From: Pyrenophora tritici-repentis
Lineage: Eukaryota; Ascomycota; Dothideomycetes; Pleosporales; Pleosporaceae
Length of the DNA stretch: 64,000 nt
Direction of reading: 5' to 3'
Assembly: GCF_003171515.1 (NCBI RefSeq)
Contig: NC_089398.1
Location: 1,240,001-1,304,000 of the forward strand
Below the pieces are notes generated by a model. The model was given only the letters and a program-made list of their open reading frames with translations, had not been told where the DNA came from and searched no databases. Both the position numbers and the translations under genes were made by a program. This document shows positions 1-11,109 of this stretch, in pieces (the first letter of the stretch is position 1; each line of letters opens with the position of its first letter).

Positions 1-3000
1 GGCCGGCGTTCGATAGTCTTTCGCTGGCTCCGAGGGTAAAGACGGGCCATGACGAATGCAGCCCAGCCAAACCATCATCTTGCAACGCTGCATCGATGAC
101 TGTAGCCCTTTCACTTTGATCCCATCCCATCCATCCCGTCTGTCTGAACCCGGTTGCGTGTCTGTCAGCACGCCCGCCGTCACGCTTCGGTTTCGCCTGG
201 GTGGACCCGACCAAGCCTGCTTTCTGCCCGGTGCCCGCGCTTCCCAAACATCCTTTGTTCTCACATCCTCTAATCTGTGCCGCCAGCGTGTTGTCGATGC
301 TGCAAACCGCCAGTGGGCGACCGAACTCGAACCGTCAACGTATCGAGCGCCAAAAAGAGCGTTGGCGATGACACATGGCAGCTGCTGCCCGATTGGTTGT
401 TGTGGGCCCACTGAAGGCCAACCATGTCGCGCCGGACGTGGCCCTGGTCGTCATCCATGCTGCTCATTGGCCCACTCAATATATTGGCCTGCCACGATGA
501 CTAACCCAGCCGTTCGCCATCCATGACTGTCTGTCCAGCTGAGTCCCACGCAATTACGCCTAGCCAGCCCACCAGTGGCGCCCCAGGCCTACCAGAATTT
601 TCCTCTCCCAACCCCACGGCCAATAACGTCTCTCGTCATTTCGCCCTTTCCTGCCAATCATCACAAGAGTCGCAGATAGACCTACGTGTTTCAATCCATC
701 CATGGGTCTTGTGACATGGCCGTCACCGCCTAACCATGGCACCATGGCCCTCTGTCTGCCCTCCTGGAGAGGCCCATTCGCTGTGTCTTTGATGTCGTGG
801 CGTCGCTTGGGGCAAACTCTCCGGACTCGGTGGCCTGCCAGTTGTCGCGCGCCATCCATCAACGACGCATCGGTAAAAGGAAAAGGAGTTCCCAAGCCTT
901 CCAGATCGAGCTCAGAGCCTTCTCCCGGCTCGAATCTCATCTCGTGTCCACACCCATGTCTGTCGCAGAATAGCCGACACAACTCGACCGCATATGAACC
1001 GCCAGGTCCTGGCTAGAGGGCCAGATTGCGATGCCTCCCCAGCGCAAGCGAGGTAGCCGTGCCAGCACCTGCAGCTTTCAATTCTTTTCTACTCTCCGCC
1101 CTCATCCGTGCCCACGCACAGATGCCAGCCAAGTCCGCCTCCCGTAGCCTAAACCTACGAGCGGGAGTCTGTGTGAGTGAAGGGACCGAAGATCATGTTG
1201 GGACAAATTGCTCCCTCGCACCCCATCCCAGGCCAACACGATGGCGAGAACTCTGTTGGCTTCCCACAACATGGAACCGCTCGTAAGGGCACCAACGGCT
1301 GACTATTGATGATCAATTGGTCTTTCTTCCAGCAAACCAGCTCTCTCTGTCCTCTGTCCACTGACCACTACTCATCTTCTGCACGACTATCAGTAGTTAT
1401 CAAGCCAAGTGCACAACAAAGTGCAATGCAAATAGCGCACCACCATTCTCTCCCTTGACCGCGTCTGCTGTCTACCCGTCTGAGCCGCCGTAAAATGCTC
1501 GAGCAATCACGCTCTGATTCACCTCTCCCTCTGTGCATGCTGTCACTGCCAGACAGGCCTTCTCCACAAAGCTCGAGCGTTTCAGTGGCCTTGTCGACAG
1601 TCGCACTTTCACCGCCAGATGGAGGATTGCGCACAACGAGCCTAGCTCGTTTGACGTTATCGATAGCTGCCCCTCCAAAACTAAAACTGCCCCGCCATCG
1701 CAACCTCCTTGTGCCGACAAACTCTAACGGCGGTTGTGTGAGCAAGGGAACACCCAATCGAGCCTCCCGTCCCCACCGCAAGAGTCGAGACGCTCGAGAT
1801 GGCTGGAAGAACTTGCTACGTGGCGTGCGCCGGGTTGCAGGAGCAGATGATGCCGTAGAGGTGGTCGTAGATCTTACCCACAGCCCGCACCCAACCTTTT
1901 CCTGCCTTTTCCATCAATCTAGTATACCACTCATGAGCCAACACCTGCACTGCTGCCTTGTCCGTATCACGTTGTCGACCGTCGTGTAGCCCGTCGATGC
2001 CCCTACACCTCGAAACGGCTGGCTCTGGTGACTAGCACTAGCAAAGTGCCGGCGACGTCTCTCCCGCCACACTTTATGCCTTGGAGCCTAGCTGACGGCC
2101 ATTGGTCAGGTGTGACGTCTAGCAAAACACTGTCCACACCGCTCAGCGTCGGTCCGAGTATCTAAACCTCATCCTCAGTCCACCACCACCCTCTCCGTCA
2201 TCACAGGACACAGGCAGAAATGTTTCGCTTTTGCTCGACCACGGTAGCATTCCTTGTCCATCTCTTCCATACCATCATGCGTCGGAATGGAGATACCGTC
2301 ATCGTATTCCTCATACACATCGAGTTTGGCGGCCGGCTCGCCCGCCCGTTGATCATTCCATCTGACAGCCTCTACAACCACTGGCAAGCTTTTGCGAAGA
2401 CTGACTCTCTAGCGGAACGTCTCTCGGCCTAGCTTGTGATTGCTAAGGCCGAGCAGCCACAAACATGTCATCATGCAAGACCCTGTACATCATGTCCCAA
2501 AAGTGCTGAGATCAGACCTTTAAAAATCCCGCTTCCAAACAAACCGCAAAAAGGTACCCCCGCGCGAGATTAAAAAATAATACCACTCTTCCAGACAGAC
2601 GCTGTGCCATCTACGTAGCCCCTCGAGGACCCTGTGCTGGTCGAAACGTCATTATTTATGCTAGCCGATGTCATATAGGACACGGGTCGGAGATATCATC
2701 AGCAATGGCCTGTTCGCATCTGCTAAAGAGTCTTCATTAGTATTTACCCAATACATTCACTATACCCAACAATTTATTTAGTCTGACCGACTAAGAGTCA
2801 CGACAGAGCGGAACCTTTACCAAGCGGCCTCACCACACTGGTTGGCTCTGCGCCACCCGTGCTCTCCACAATGGTTCACTCGATCGGCACACTGCAATCT
2901 CCGCCTGGGACCCAGCTTGATGGCGCAGTACAAACTTTAACGCGTCAGTTGCGAGATGTCCTCTCCAGTCCGGTGTTGACATCGAGATCGACTCCTTTAC

Positions 3001-6000
3001 CGCTTCCACGAGACACACGTGTAGAGTACCCGCTTGCTGGCGGCAGCTAAGCACCGTACCAAACTTTCTCAGCCGTAAGCTTCAGGTGAAAAATTGGATC
3101 GGCAGGAACTTCGGACCTTCTACGGCTCCGTAGTAATGTTCCATGGCTGCTCTTCCAGAAATACGGCCGCTCGCTTCTGAAAGCGGTCACCGGCAGGGAG
3201 ACAGCATGACTATAGGTGGATAAGATCAAACTATTGAGCCTCGCGAATCTGCTCCTTGCTTGGAGTCAGGTAAAGTGATGACCAAGGACCGAGCTCGTGT
3301 CTCACGACACGAGAAAACTAAGGTTTACAGTGGAGCTCTGCCACGTCTCCAGTGACATACATGGTATCAGTGATGAAGAATGCCATGTTGAAATTTGCAC
3401 TCTGATTTTTCCCGTCGTAGGAAAATCTCCCGGCGTCGCTTCGCACGTTTCCGAAGTCACGTCTCAAAGGCCGGTGCTCCTGTCCAAACCATCGCAATGC
3501 ACGTCCATATGACGAAAACACCCTCTGTTGAGCAATGCGTGCATTGTTCATGATTGAGAGTGACACGAATAGATACGAAACAATGGAATGGTGTGTACCC
3601 TGAGATTCTGATCACATGCCTTTGCCACGTGACATGCTTGCGTCATTCCAATATCTTCTTTTTCTTTACAGCATCAGCAATTGTCGCCTTCGTCTCTCTG
3701 CGACGCAAGCCTGGTCGGGCACTATGCATGCCCAAATGCCGCGCGGTAAACGCCCTACCGCGCACTCTCCCTTTGGCCCAACAACACCACCGCGTGGTTT
3801 GTAGCCCGAAACCTGCGCCAGAAAGCAGCGCTGCTGCCAACAATGTTTCGCAACTTTACAGCGGCTACCATGCAACCTGCAGCCTCACAACTCACCACCC
3901 CCGCTAACCTCACGCACGGGGAGGACCCCTCTTCGCGCGTAAAACTTGGGGCGGGTGTGATATATACATAGCCACGGAATCCCCACCAACCGCCTCGTCA
4001 ACAGACGATAACCCGGTCCGCCTCACCGCACAACGGCGCTCCTCCGCTCCGCCCAACGTCAAGATTTCCCAACTGCACACGAGTTGGCTCAGCCCAAAAC
4101 CAAACATGAAACAGCCTCATCTGTCAAAAAAGGCGATCTTCCGGCTATACAGTCATCCATTTCATCGTCAGCTGACGACATAGAGTATGAGTCGGAGGCA
4201 TGTTGTGGTTTTGGTGCATGACCGACTGACTGACCGCATACCACGGCGGTAATCGAAGGCCCTTGATCCCAGTACCAGCATCAAGTGCTGACAAAGGAGG
4301 AAGCGGCGCAGAGCCATGCTTGAGCCCAACGTGCAAAAGTCTGTGTCCTTGCACCGAGTCATCTACCATCCATCACCATCATCACATCATGTCTTGCAAA
4401 TCTCAAAGTGTGACCTATTTTTTCATTTGCCATTTCTCGTTTCTCTCAAACTTTCAGGACGCCGCGGCATAGTTGAGGAACCCTGCAGGTCTTGGAATGC
4501 GGCTGCGTGGCGTTGGGCGGGGCGCTGCGGCCTAAGAAAAGGTCATGATTATCTTCTTGGAAAAGCGAGCGGTTCCTTTGGGGTCGGCGGTTGCGCGACC
4601 TGAGATCAGCCTTTTCTGCAGGTGGTTTGATGGCCTCTCGACCAGCCGATTGATTCCTTCCCTCCCTCCCTCCCATGGCCATCCGGCGAGCCAGCCATGA
4701 ATAGAGCGCCGCCGCCGCAGATGCATGCATGCGAGATGAGGATGTGGGTGTGGTGTGGGCGGTTTCTCGGCTGCTGATGCTGGTGCTGATGGCTGCAGGA
4801 CTTGGTCTGGTCTCTAAGTAGGCGCTGGTGGCAGATGTGTGTATGTGGCAAGGAAAGGCAGGCCAGGCGACCACCATCTTATCACGCAGCCACCAGGTGC
4901 ATGTTTTCTGAGACAGAAGACGGCAGTCAGCTACGTGTACGTCTTACTGAGGTGTGGATGGCGTCAACGGTTCATCGGGGCGGCTGCGATCGGAGATGTC
5001 TCCGTCGAGCAGATCAAGTTAGACGCCTGGTGGGAAGACGACAGGCAGACAGCTGCTCTGTAATTCTGGCGTCTATTTCCTTCCTTCCATCCATCAACAT
5101 TACCACCTCCCGTTTACGAACTCTGACCCCTGACCCCCTCCACGAACGTTGAAAACTAAATCTGGACAACTACGCACACGCACTGTTAACGTACGTAGAT
5201 CGTGGATAAAACATGTGTGCGCGTACGTGCTTACGGGCTTTGGGTGTGGGGAAAGGGGACGCGTTGCCGCTGGTGGCAGCAAAAGGACCCTTCTGAAGAA
5301 ACCGATGCCTCTTTGATTACGACATCTGCATAGTGCGGATGCATGCATGCAGGGTATTGCCCGGGGTTACGATTACTACTTTTAGTGACTGCTACTTTTG
5401 GTCGGTATTATAGCGTCCGGTGGACGGGTGGGGATAGATGTTACGTTTAGATATAGGTACGAGTATAGGAGTGAAGATGTGAGTGTAATATAGTTTTATC
5501 TTTGGAGGATTGAGGGGGTGTTATTTTTTTGGTGGCAAGGGAGAATTGGAAATACGTATGTAGTTGCGGGGTTTGTTTCCGATACTCTAGAGATCTAATT
5601 ATGATGTGTGGAGTAACGTCTTTGCTAAGGGTCTTGTGGTATATTCGTATCCTGAAACCATAGCCGTCATCTCGTTGTCTGTGCAGCTTATGTACTGTCC
5701 TGGCACGATTATGTGATTTGTTCATCATGATGCAAGCATGTCAGCGATCAATACTTCCTTCTAACACTGCCCTATCGAGACTATATACTCTCATCTAATA
5801 ACTATGCAACGCTCGCAGAGAATCAGACATTAAGACTGTACTGTAAACCAAGTTCCGCAATAGACCATGGCGCCTGTCAAAGCATACTTGCACATTCTCG
5901 AGTACTAATAGAAAACAGTCCTTACATTTACATTACTAAAGAGCTTATAAAAGCATTTATTCCGCATCTTTACGTTACTTTAAGGTACTAAGATATCACC

Positions 6001-6559
6001 TTTACCATGGATAACCATGAAACCTCCCTAAGACAAGATGATACTAACCTTTCTATCGTTTTCCCTTGACCGTCCTCCCATTTGCAACTATAATATTCGC
6101 TCGGCCCTTCTATTCGCTTGAATCAATACCGCCTGCTTTCTTACAGAGGGTCAAACAGACATAGGAACATAGGCAGAGATGCGTTGGAGATCTGTACTGA
6201 AGCATGTCAAAGCGGTGACAGCGCGACGTGATGGAGAGCGGCCTTCAGCAGCAGTAAACGCGTTGCCTCTAGACGGCAACATCAAGGTAACATCCTGTTA
6301 TGAGGTTGGAGATAAATCAGAAAGCACATGTATGCACAGCTTGAAAAAGTAAAGAGGTCTTTCTTCATGTCCTTTATATACCTCCAAAGATCTTTTATTG
6401 TACACTAGATCTACGCACAGAAACCCACAATCACACTCATGCAGAACCCTGCTGAGAACGGAAACTCTTCTCCTAGCTATCTAAAGCCCAACTATATCCA
6501 TCATGTTCCAGCATCAAGTAAAAAACCCTAGTATACACGCACTACATCCCAAAATCGAA
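1..6559. other. Long stretch without a supportable gene
   Basis: I see no gene here. The open frames (longest about 160 codons) are compositionally biased, lack recognisable domains and cannot be joined through plausible introns into a protein that looks conserved. Roughly the first 5 kb is pyrimidine-rich on the plus strand with many CCATCC-like and CTCCC-like runs, as in long fungal promoters or 5' leaders. About 5350-6560 is more AT-rich. It could be the upstream region of a gene off the left edge, a non-coding transcript, or decayed sequence. Confidence 0.5.
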
Positions 6560-8986
6560 CTAAGCAGCAGGATCTAGAAACCCCTCGAGAGTCTCATAAT
6601 TCAATGGCCTGAAAAGCTCATTACTCAAATCCGCACCACTGCTTCCCAACAAGCCCTCGAAGTTTTCAAACGCCGCGTCAAAGTTGAGCCAATCTGGGCT
6701 TTGCTCGGCGAAACTGAAGCCAGCAGGAGGGCCGGCGGCCATGGGAGCTCGGTCTGCACGCTCGCTGCTTGTAGGATGTTGGCCGGGGTTTGGTGTGGAG
6801 ATGGGATTGAGGAGGCTGGTCATGGGAGAGTTGGCGTGGGGGTGAGGTTGGTGTTGTTGAAGACGCGGGTCGATTCGTGTTTCAATGTCTTGCGGCCAAT
6901 GCTGGGGGTGGTTTGGCGGTGGTAGTTGCCCGCTGTGCGTGCTCTGTGGGGTTGGAGGTTCGGTTTTCGGTTCAGTGTGACGGGGTTCTGCTGGCACGGG
7001 TATGGGTGTGTTGACCGCGTTGGTGTTGCGTCCCGCGGCGTTGCTGAGAACTGCGCGACCGAGATCTGCTGTTGTACCGGCGGACCACCATGCGTTGCGT
7101 AGCCGGTCAAGAAGACGAACACACTGCTTCAGTTCCTCTGTGGCGCGGTTGACGTGAACCTTTAAGCGGCGAGACCGGAAGTGGCGATATACCACACTCA
7201 AAGCTACACCCAGCGCATAGGGTACGATGGGGAGCGGTGGGAGCATTTCTGGCGGTTCTGCGTTAAGGAGGTGGATGACTCGTGTTGCTGACAGACTTTG
7301 GCGGACGTATGATGGTGTTGATTTGACAGGGGCGTTGATGGAGAGTGACTTATGTGAGGCCATGCACATGGTGTGGTGGAAGAGTGAGAGGAGGCCTGTA
7401 AGACATTAGTGACATGCTAACCATCACACGACGATAACCTACTCATAATGGGACCGTCCAACTTATCTTCACCATCACCAACCATCTCTTCGAAACCCAA
7501 GAAGTCATCGCCTTCCCAACCAGTCTCTTCCACAGCCCTTCCGGGCCGATAGTAATCTATGACCTTGTCCAGCATCTCAGATATCTGCAGCCAGATACCG
7601 AACGGGCTTGACCGCTTCTCTGGATCTGATGGTAACTGCCTCAGGCTGTTATCTCGATCGTGCATAAGCAATGGTCGCCCATTCATACAAGCATTGATCT
7701 TGTCAAGACTCCATAGACACCAGAAGACGTCTTCCAAGTTACCTTGGGATTCCGAACTCTGGTTCTTCCATTGATGTCCAAATTGCAGGCCGAATGTATG
7801 TGCGTGATGGATAGCTTGGGCTAGGTGCATTGAAGCTTGTTCGGCGCCATCTGGACCCTCGCAATGTAGGGAAATCAGAGCAAGTACTTGAATCAGCACG
7901 ACACGATTCTTCTCCAGCTTTGCCTCGATACCGACAATGACGGCATTATACAGTCTCTGAGAAAACTCCCGTGGGCTCATTGGCAGAGAAGCAGTGTCGT
8001 TGTCTAGATACAGATGCTTCGCAGCCGAAGCGTGTTTCGATGCTACGATACATATCGCTTGCATAAGGACCCGCGATTCTCTACCGTGATGGTACTGTTC
8101 ATAGAAGAGTTCCTTGTCGACGAGTGGCAACAGTGGATGCACATAGTTGAAGTAGATTTCGAGCAGTATAGCTTGGTTTTCTCGTGACGGCAAGATATTA
8201 ACGCCGACCGCATTCAGGTAGGTTTGAAGCGCCCGTGAGATTTGATTCTCCTGGTTAGAATGCGGACCGGTCTCAACAATACGGGACGTACTCGGCCCAG
8301 ACTGTGTCGACGTTGGTCGCTGGTCCCGCTCTGGGATCCACTGTCCGATGGGAGGATGACCGGGTGACTGAACGGCCTTTCCACGCTCGGAATGAACTTG
8401 CTCTCGTAAGACGGCTTCCGGATTCAGGTAGCCTAGGAAGTTTGGTGGTGTTTGGGCGGTGTGATCCGAGGCGGGACTTTGCGACGGCGGCATTGTGGAG
8501 TGTGCATGGCCGTGAGGATGCGAGTCCCCACGGGGCCCTCTTGGATCATGAGGATGGTAGTGCGCGCTCGCAGGTTCCGAGGGTGAATGTCCACTTTGGG
8601 TATTCCTCCCGCTATTTCCCTGTTCTGCCTCGTCGTCGAAAGTATGGCTACAACGCTTCTGTGGACCGTTAGCAGATCCTCAAAAGCTTGAATCTCCTAT
8701 CGTAGCAAGGTACAAGCTCTGTGTATCTGTAGTTGTTTCCACAGTTCACGCTTGCAATTGTAGTAGTACACACACACCTAGTGCAAGGGTGGAGCTGGGT
8801 CTTTTTTGCTTATGATAGGATGACAATCTTCAGGTACTTACTCTGCGTCTCTTGCATGATTCGCATGCGCGGTGGACGCCTGCTCGTTGTTAGTTGCGTG
8901 TGTTTGGCGCACTGACGCAGTCTGTACATACGCTTGCGTTTCCTGAAAAACTCGTTGTTGGCCGCAAAAGTGATCATCGTCGACAT
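6560..8986 (-). CDS. Fungal transcription factor with a half Zn2Cys6 cluster and a middle homology domain
   Basis: Probable nuclear DNA-binding regulator. I join four exons: 8986-8932, 8879-8842, 8658-7443 and 7395-6560, giving 714 aa with the frame kept throughout. Introns have GTATGT, GTAAGT and GTAGGT donors, and CTAAC or CTAAT branch sites are visible. The N-terminus is basic and holds C24-x2-C27-x6-C34 (ACESCKRRRKRC), the first half of a zinc binuclear cluster. The second C-x2-C-x6-C half is absent; the next 60 residues contain no cysteine. Residues about 175-430 match the fungal-specific transcription factor domain, with the typical YFNYVHPLLPLVDKELF-type opening. The C-terminus is acidic and aromatic (DWLNFDAAFENFEG), consistent with an activation region. 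I do not recognise the specific regulator or its target pathway. Exon 1 and the tiny exon 2 are the least certain parts, but the splice brings the cysteines into register. Confidence 0.85.
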
Positions 8987-9495
8987 TGCGGGCGGTCGGC
9001 AGCTGGTACGCGCTCAGTAATGGAAGTGCAATATCAGCTTGTGTGTAGTAAGCCTAGAGACGTTTGTTGTCCTCATGAACACGAGTTGCGGGCGCGAGCT
9101 TCCTGGGAACCTGTGTTGCTTACACGTGATGCTTTCCGCCTCCGCATTTGCGGTCGGCACTTGGGGCCGACACGATTGGTTGACGGCCTGGCTCGACCGC
9201 GCCCATTCTCATTTGGTCACTTTACACTCTACTTTACATGTGAACGCCAAACCTGCATTTAATGAGGGCGCATAACACGGTTGACTAGGCCGCGGCTTCT
9301 TCTCGTCCGCTCTAACTATAGAATCGTGGTGACCCATAATGAGACCAAGTCCGTCGTCGCTGACCTCGAATACGCAACACCGGAATTCCGACCGCATCTA
9401 CGCCGACAAATACTCAGCATGGCTCTACCCGTACCTTCCTTTTCGAGCTATATAATAGCATGATATAGGGACCTTAAACAGAAGCATCACCGGTT
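8987..9495. other. Intergenic region upstream of the transcription factor
   Basis: About 500 bases between the start of the regulator and the end of the NADAR gene, both on the minus strand. It should contain the regulator promoter. I see no gene or strong motif. Confidence 0.5.
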
Positions 9496-10363
9496 CTACT
9501 GCCTACCAACAACACAGCACACGGTGTACCGGTATACGGATGAATTGCGGTAGTGCATCTCAAATTGCGCTGTACAAGTATGTTCTGCGCAAGTCACAGT
9601 CTGAGACTTAGGCACAAGCTTGGTCAATTTGTATAACTTTTGTGTGGCTGTACTTGGCAAATCCCCATGAAGAAAGAAACGATACCAAAAGCCTGTACCA
9701 GATATCAAACTCCAGCATCTCACCCCCTCACTTCTTCTCCCCCCTCCTTTTCCTTCGCCTCCGCCCTCAAACTCCCCCCTAACCTTCACCAACGCCTTCC
9801 CCAGAAGATTTTGCCCCCACTTATGCCTCATCCTCTCCGCCTCCCTCTCCGCAAACCCGATACCCCAAATACGATCCACCGGTGACGCCTCCACCAACTC
9901 CCTCTCTCCCATCGCCAGTAACATCTTCCTCAGATTCTCCGCATCCGTGCTTATGGTAAACTTGTGGTAATTACCCTGCGTCACAATCTGTACTTTATCT
10001 GTTCAACTTATCAGCAATGCATAATATAGGACACCTAAATGGGAAATGGAGAAACATACGTTGATCCCAGACCCTCGCCTCGAACCCCTTAACTTGTCTC
10101 CCCAGCGCTTTGTGCTCATGAGGTTTCGTGGTAGCGAGCATCTGCTTTGCTGTTTTTTCGTCGTTGAATAAACGTGCTTTTTGTACCATCATCCACATCT
10201 CGGCGGTGGCGTAGGTGTCGCCGTCGACGGTGAATTTGCTCCAGTACCATTGGCTTAGGTAGCTGTTGGGTTTCCAGAAGAAGACTGGTTTAGTGGTGGA
10301 GGTAGAAGAGGTGAACTTGGAGGCAGCGTTGTGCTCGGCGAAACTTATGGTGTTGACGGGCAT
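9496..10363 (-). CDS. NADAR (YbiA/DUF1768) domain protein
   Basis: Two exons, 10363-10060 and 9998-9496, give 268 aa. The donor is GTATGT; choosing the acceptor at TTGAACAG gives the continuous family motif WDQHKVQIVTQGNYHKF. Family hallmarks are the W-Y-W-S-x-F-T-V-D-G region with TAEMWMMVQKARLF (about residues 40-70), the VKGFEARVWDQ region (about 90-102), and LVEASPVDRIWGIG near residue 140. NADAR proteins are linked to NAD/ADP-ribose chemistry; bacterial YbiA acts as an N-glycosidase on riboflavin intermediates. Which reaction this fungal member carries out is not known from sequence. About 80 C-terminal residues after the domain (Gly-rich, then Cys-containing) look unlike the family and might be read-through of a missed 3' splice. 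Confidence 0.85.
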
Positions 10364-11109
10364 TGTGGACGTGTACTTGTGGTGTTTAAGGGGTGTGTAA
10401 AGTTTGTAGCAATGAATCTCGAGATTCGTATGAAGGCGTGTAGTAAGCTTGCTTAGACGGAAGGTGTCTTGCTTTTATCACAAGAGTGGGTCATTCCATG
10501 ACTGTTGTCCTTGTCGTATTGAAGCGCTAGTTGTCATCATGTACCATGGTACTGTCGCAGTTGCGCCCTTTCCTCCATTACCTCACTCAGCTCTAGATAG
10601 TCGGGACAACAGCATGTACGGATAGTGGTTCAAAGCATGGAAGTAGCAGCTTCTCAACCGTGGCTTCCACTGAAGACGAGTAGAAACTGTGACCGCCACT
10701 GCGTAGCCATGTCCACCATTAGGTAAGAAGTTGCGCCCTTTTCTCATGGCACTACCGTTCAACCAAGCACTCAACCCAAGATTCACAGCATATACGTAGT
10801 CATCACTTTGAAAGGGCGCATAGTACCAACGCAAAAATCCTGTCCCAGTCTCGATTGCAAAACAAAAAAGAACAACGCTCCAACTTGTGCTTGCCCACGC
10901 TATATGAATGAATAAAGGGTATGCGCCATCTCAATGATCCTCCTCTCGTGACATGTTACAATCAATTACCTTGGAAAGTAAGAAGCACGCTCGTTTTTCT
11001 CCGGCGATACAATTAGGTTATGAACATTCAGATCCTCGCCTGAAATGGGCTTTAGACCGGGCGGTCGCGGCCGAGAAATATTGTTACTGCGAAGGTATGG
11101 GTTTGGCAT
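10364..11109. other. Intergenic region
   Basis: About 750 bases between the NADAR start and the end of the AP-2 alpha gene. It should hold the NADAR promoter and the AP-2 alpha 3' UTR. The short frames here have no coding character. Confidence 0.5.

Noticed and set aside
56..526. 156-codon plus-strand frame in the left gene-free region
   Set aside because: Pro/Ser/Cys-biased composition typical of pyrimidine-rich DNA; no domain, no splice partners.
1495..1989. 164-codon plus-strand frame
   Set aside because: Low-complexity Ser/Pro/Leu start and overlapping frames of similar length on both strands suggest chance.
4446..4877. 143-codon minus-strand frame
   Set aside because: Biased Ala/Ser/Arg composition and no recognisable fold.
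10583..10834. 83-codon minus-strand frame between NADAR and AP-2 alpha genes
   Set aside because: No domain or conserved-looking motif and no splice partner.
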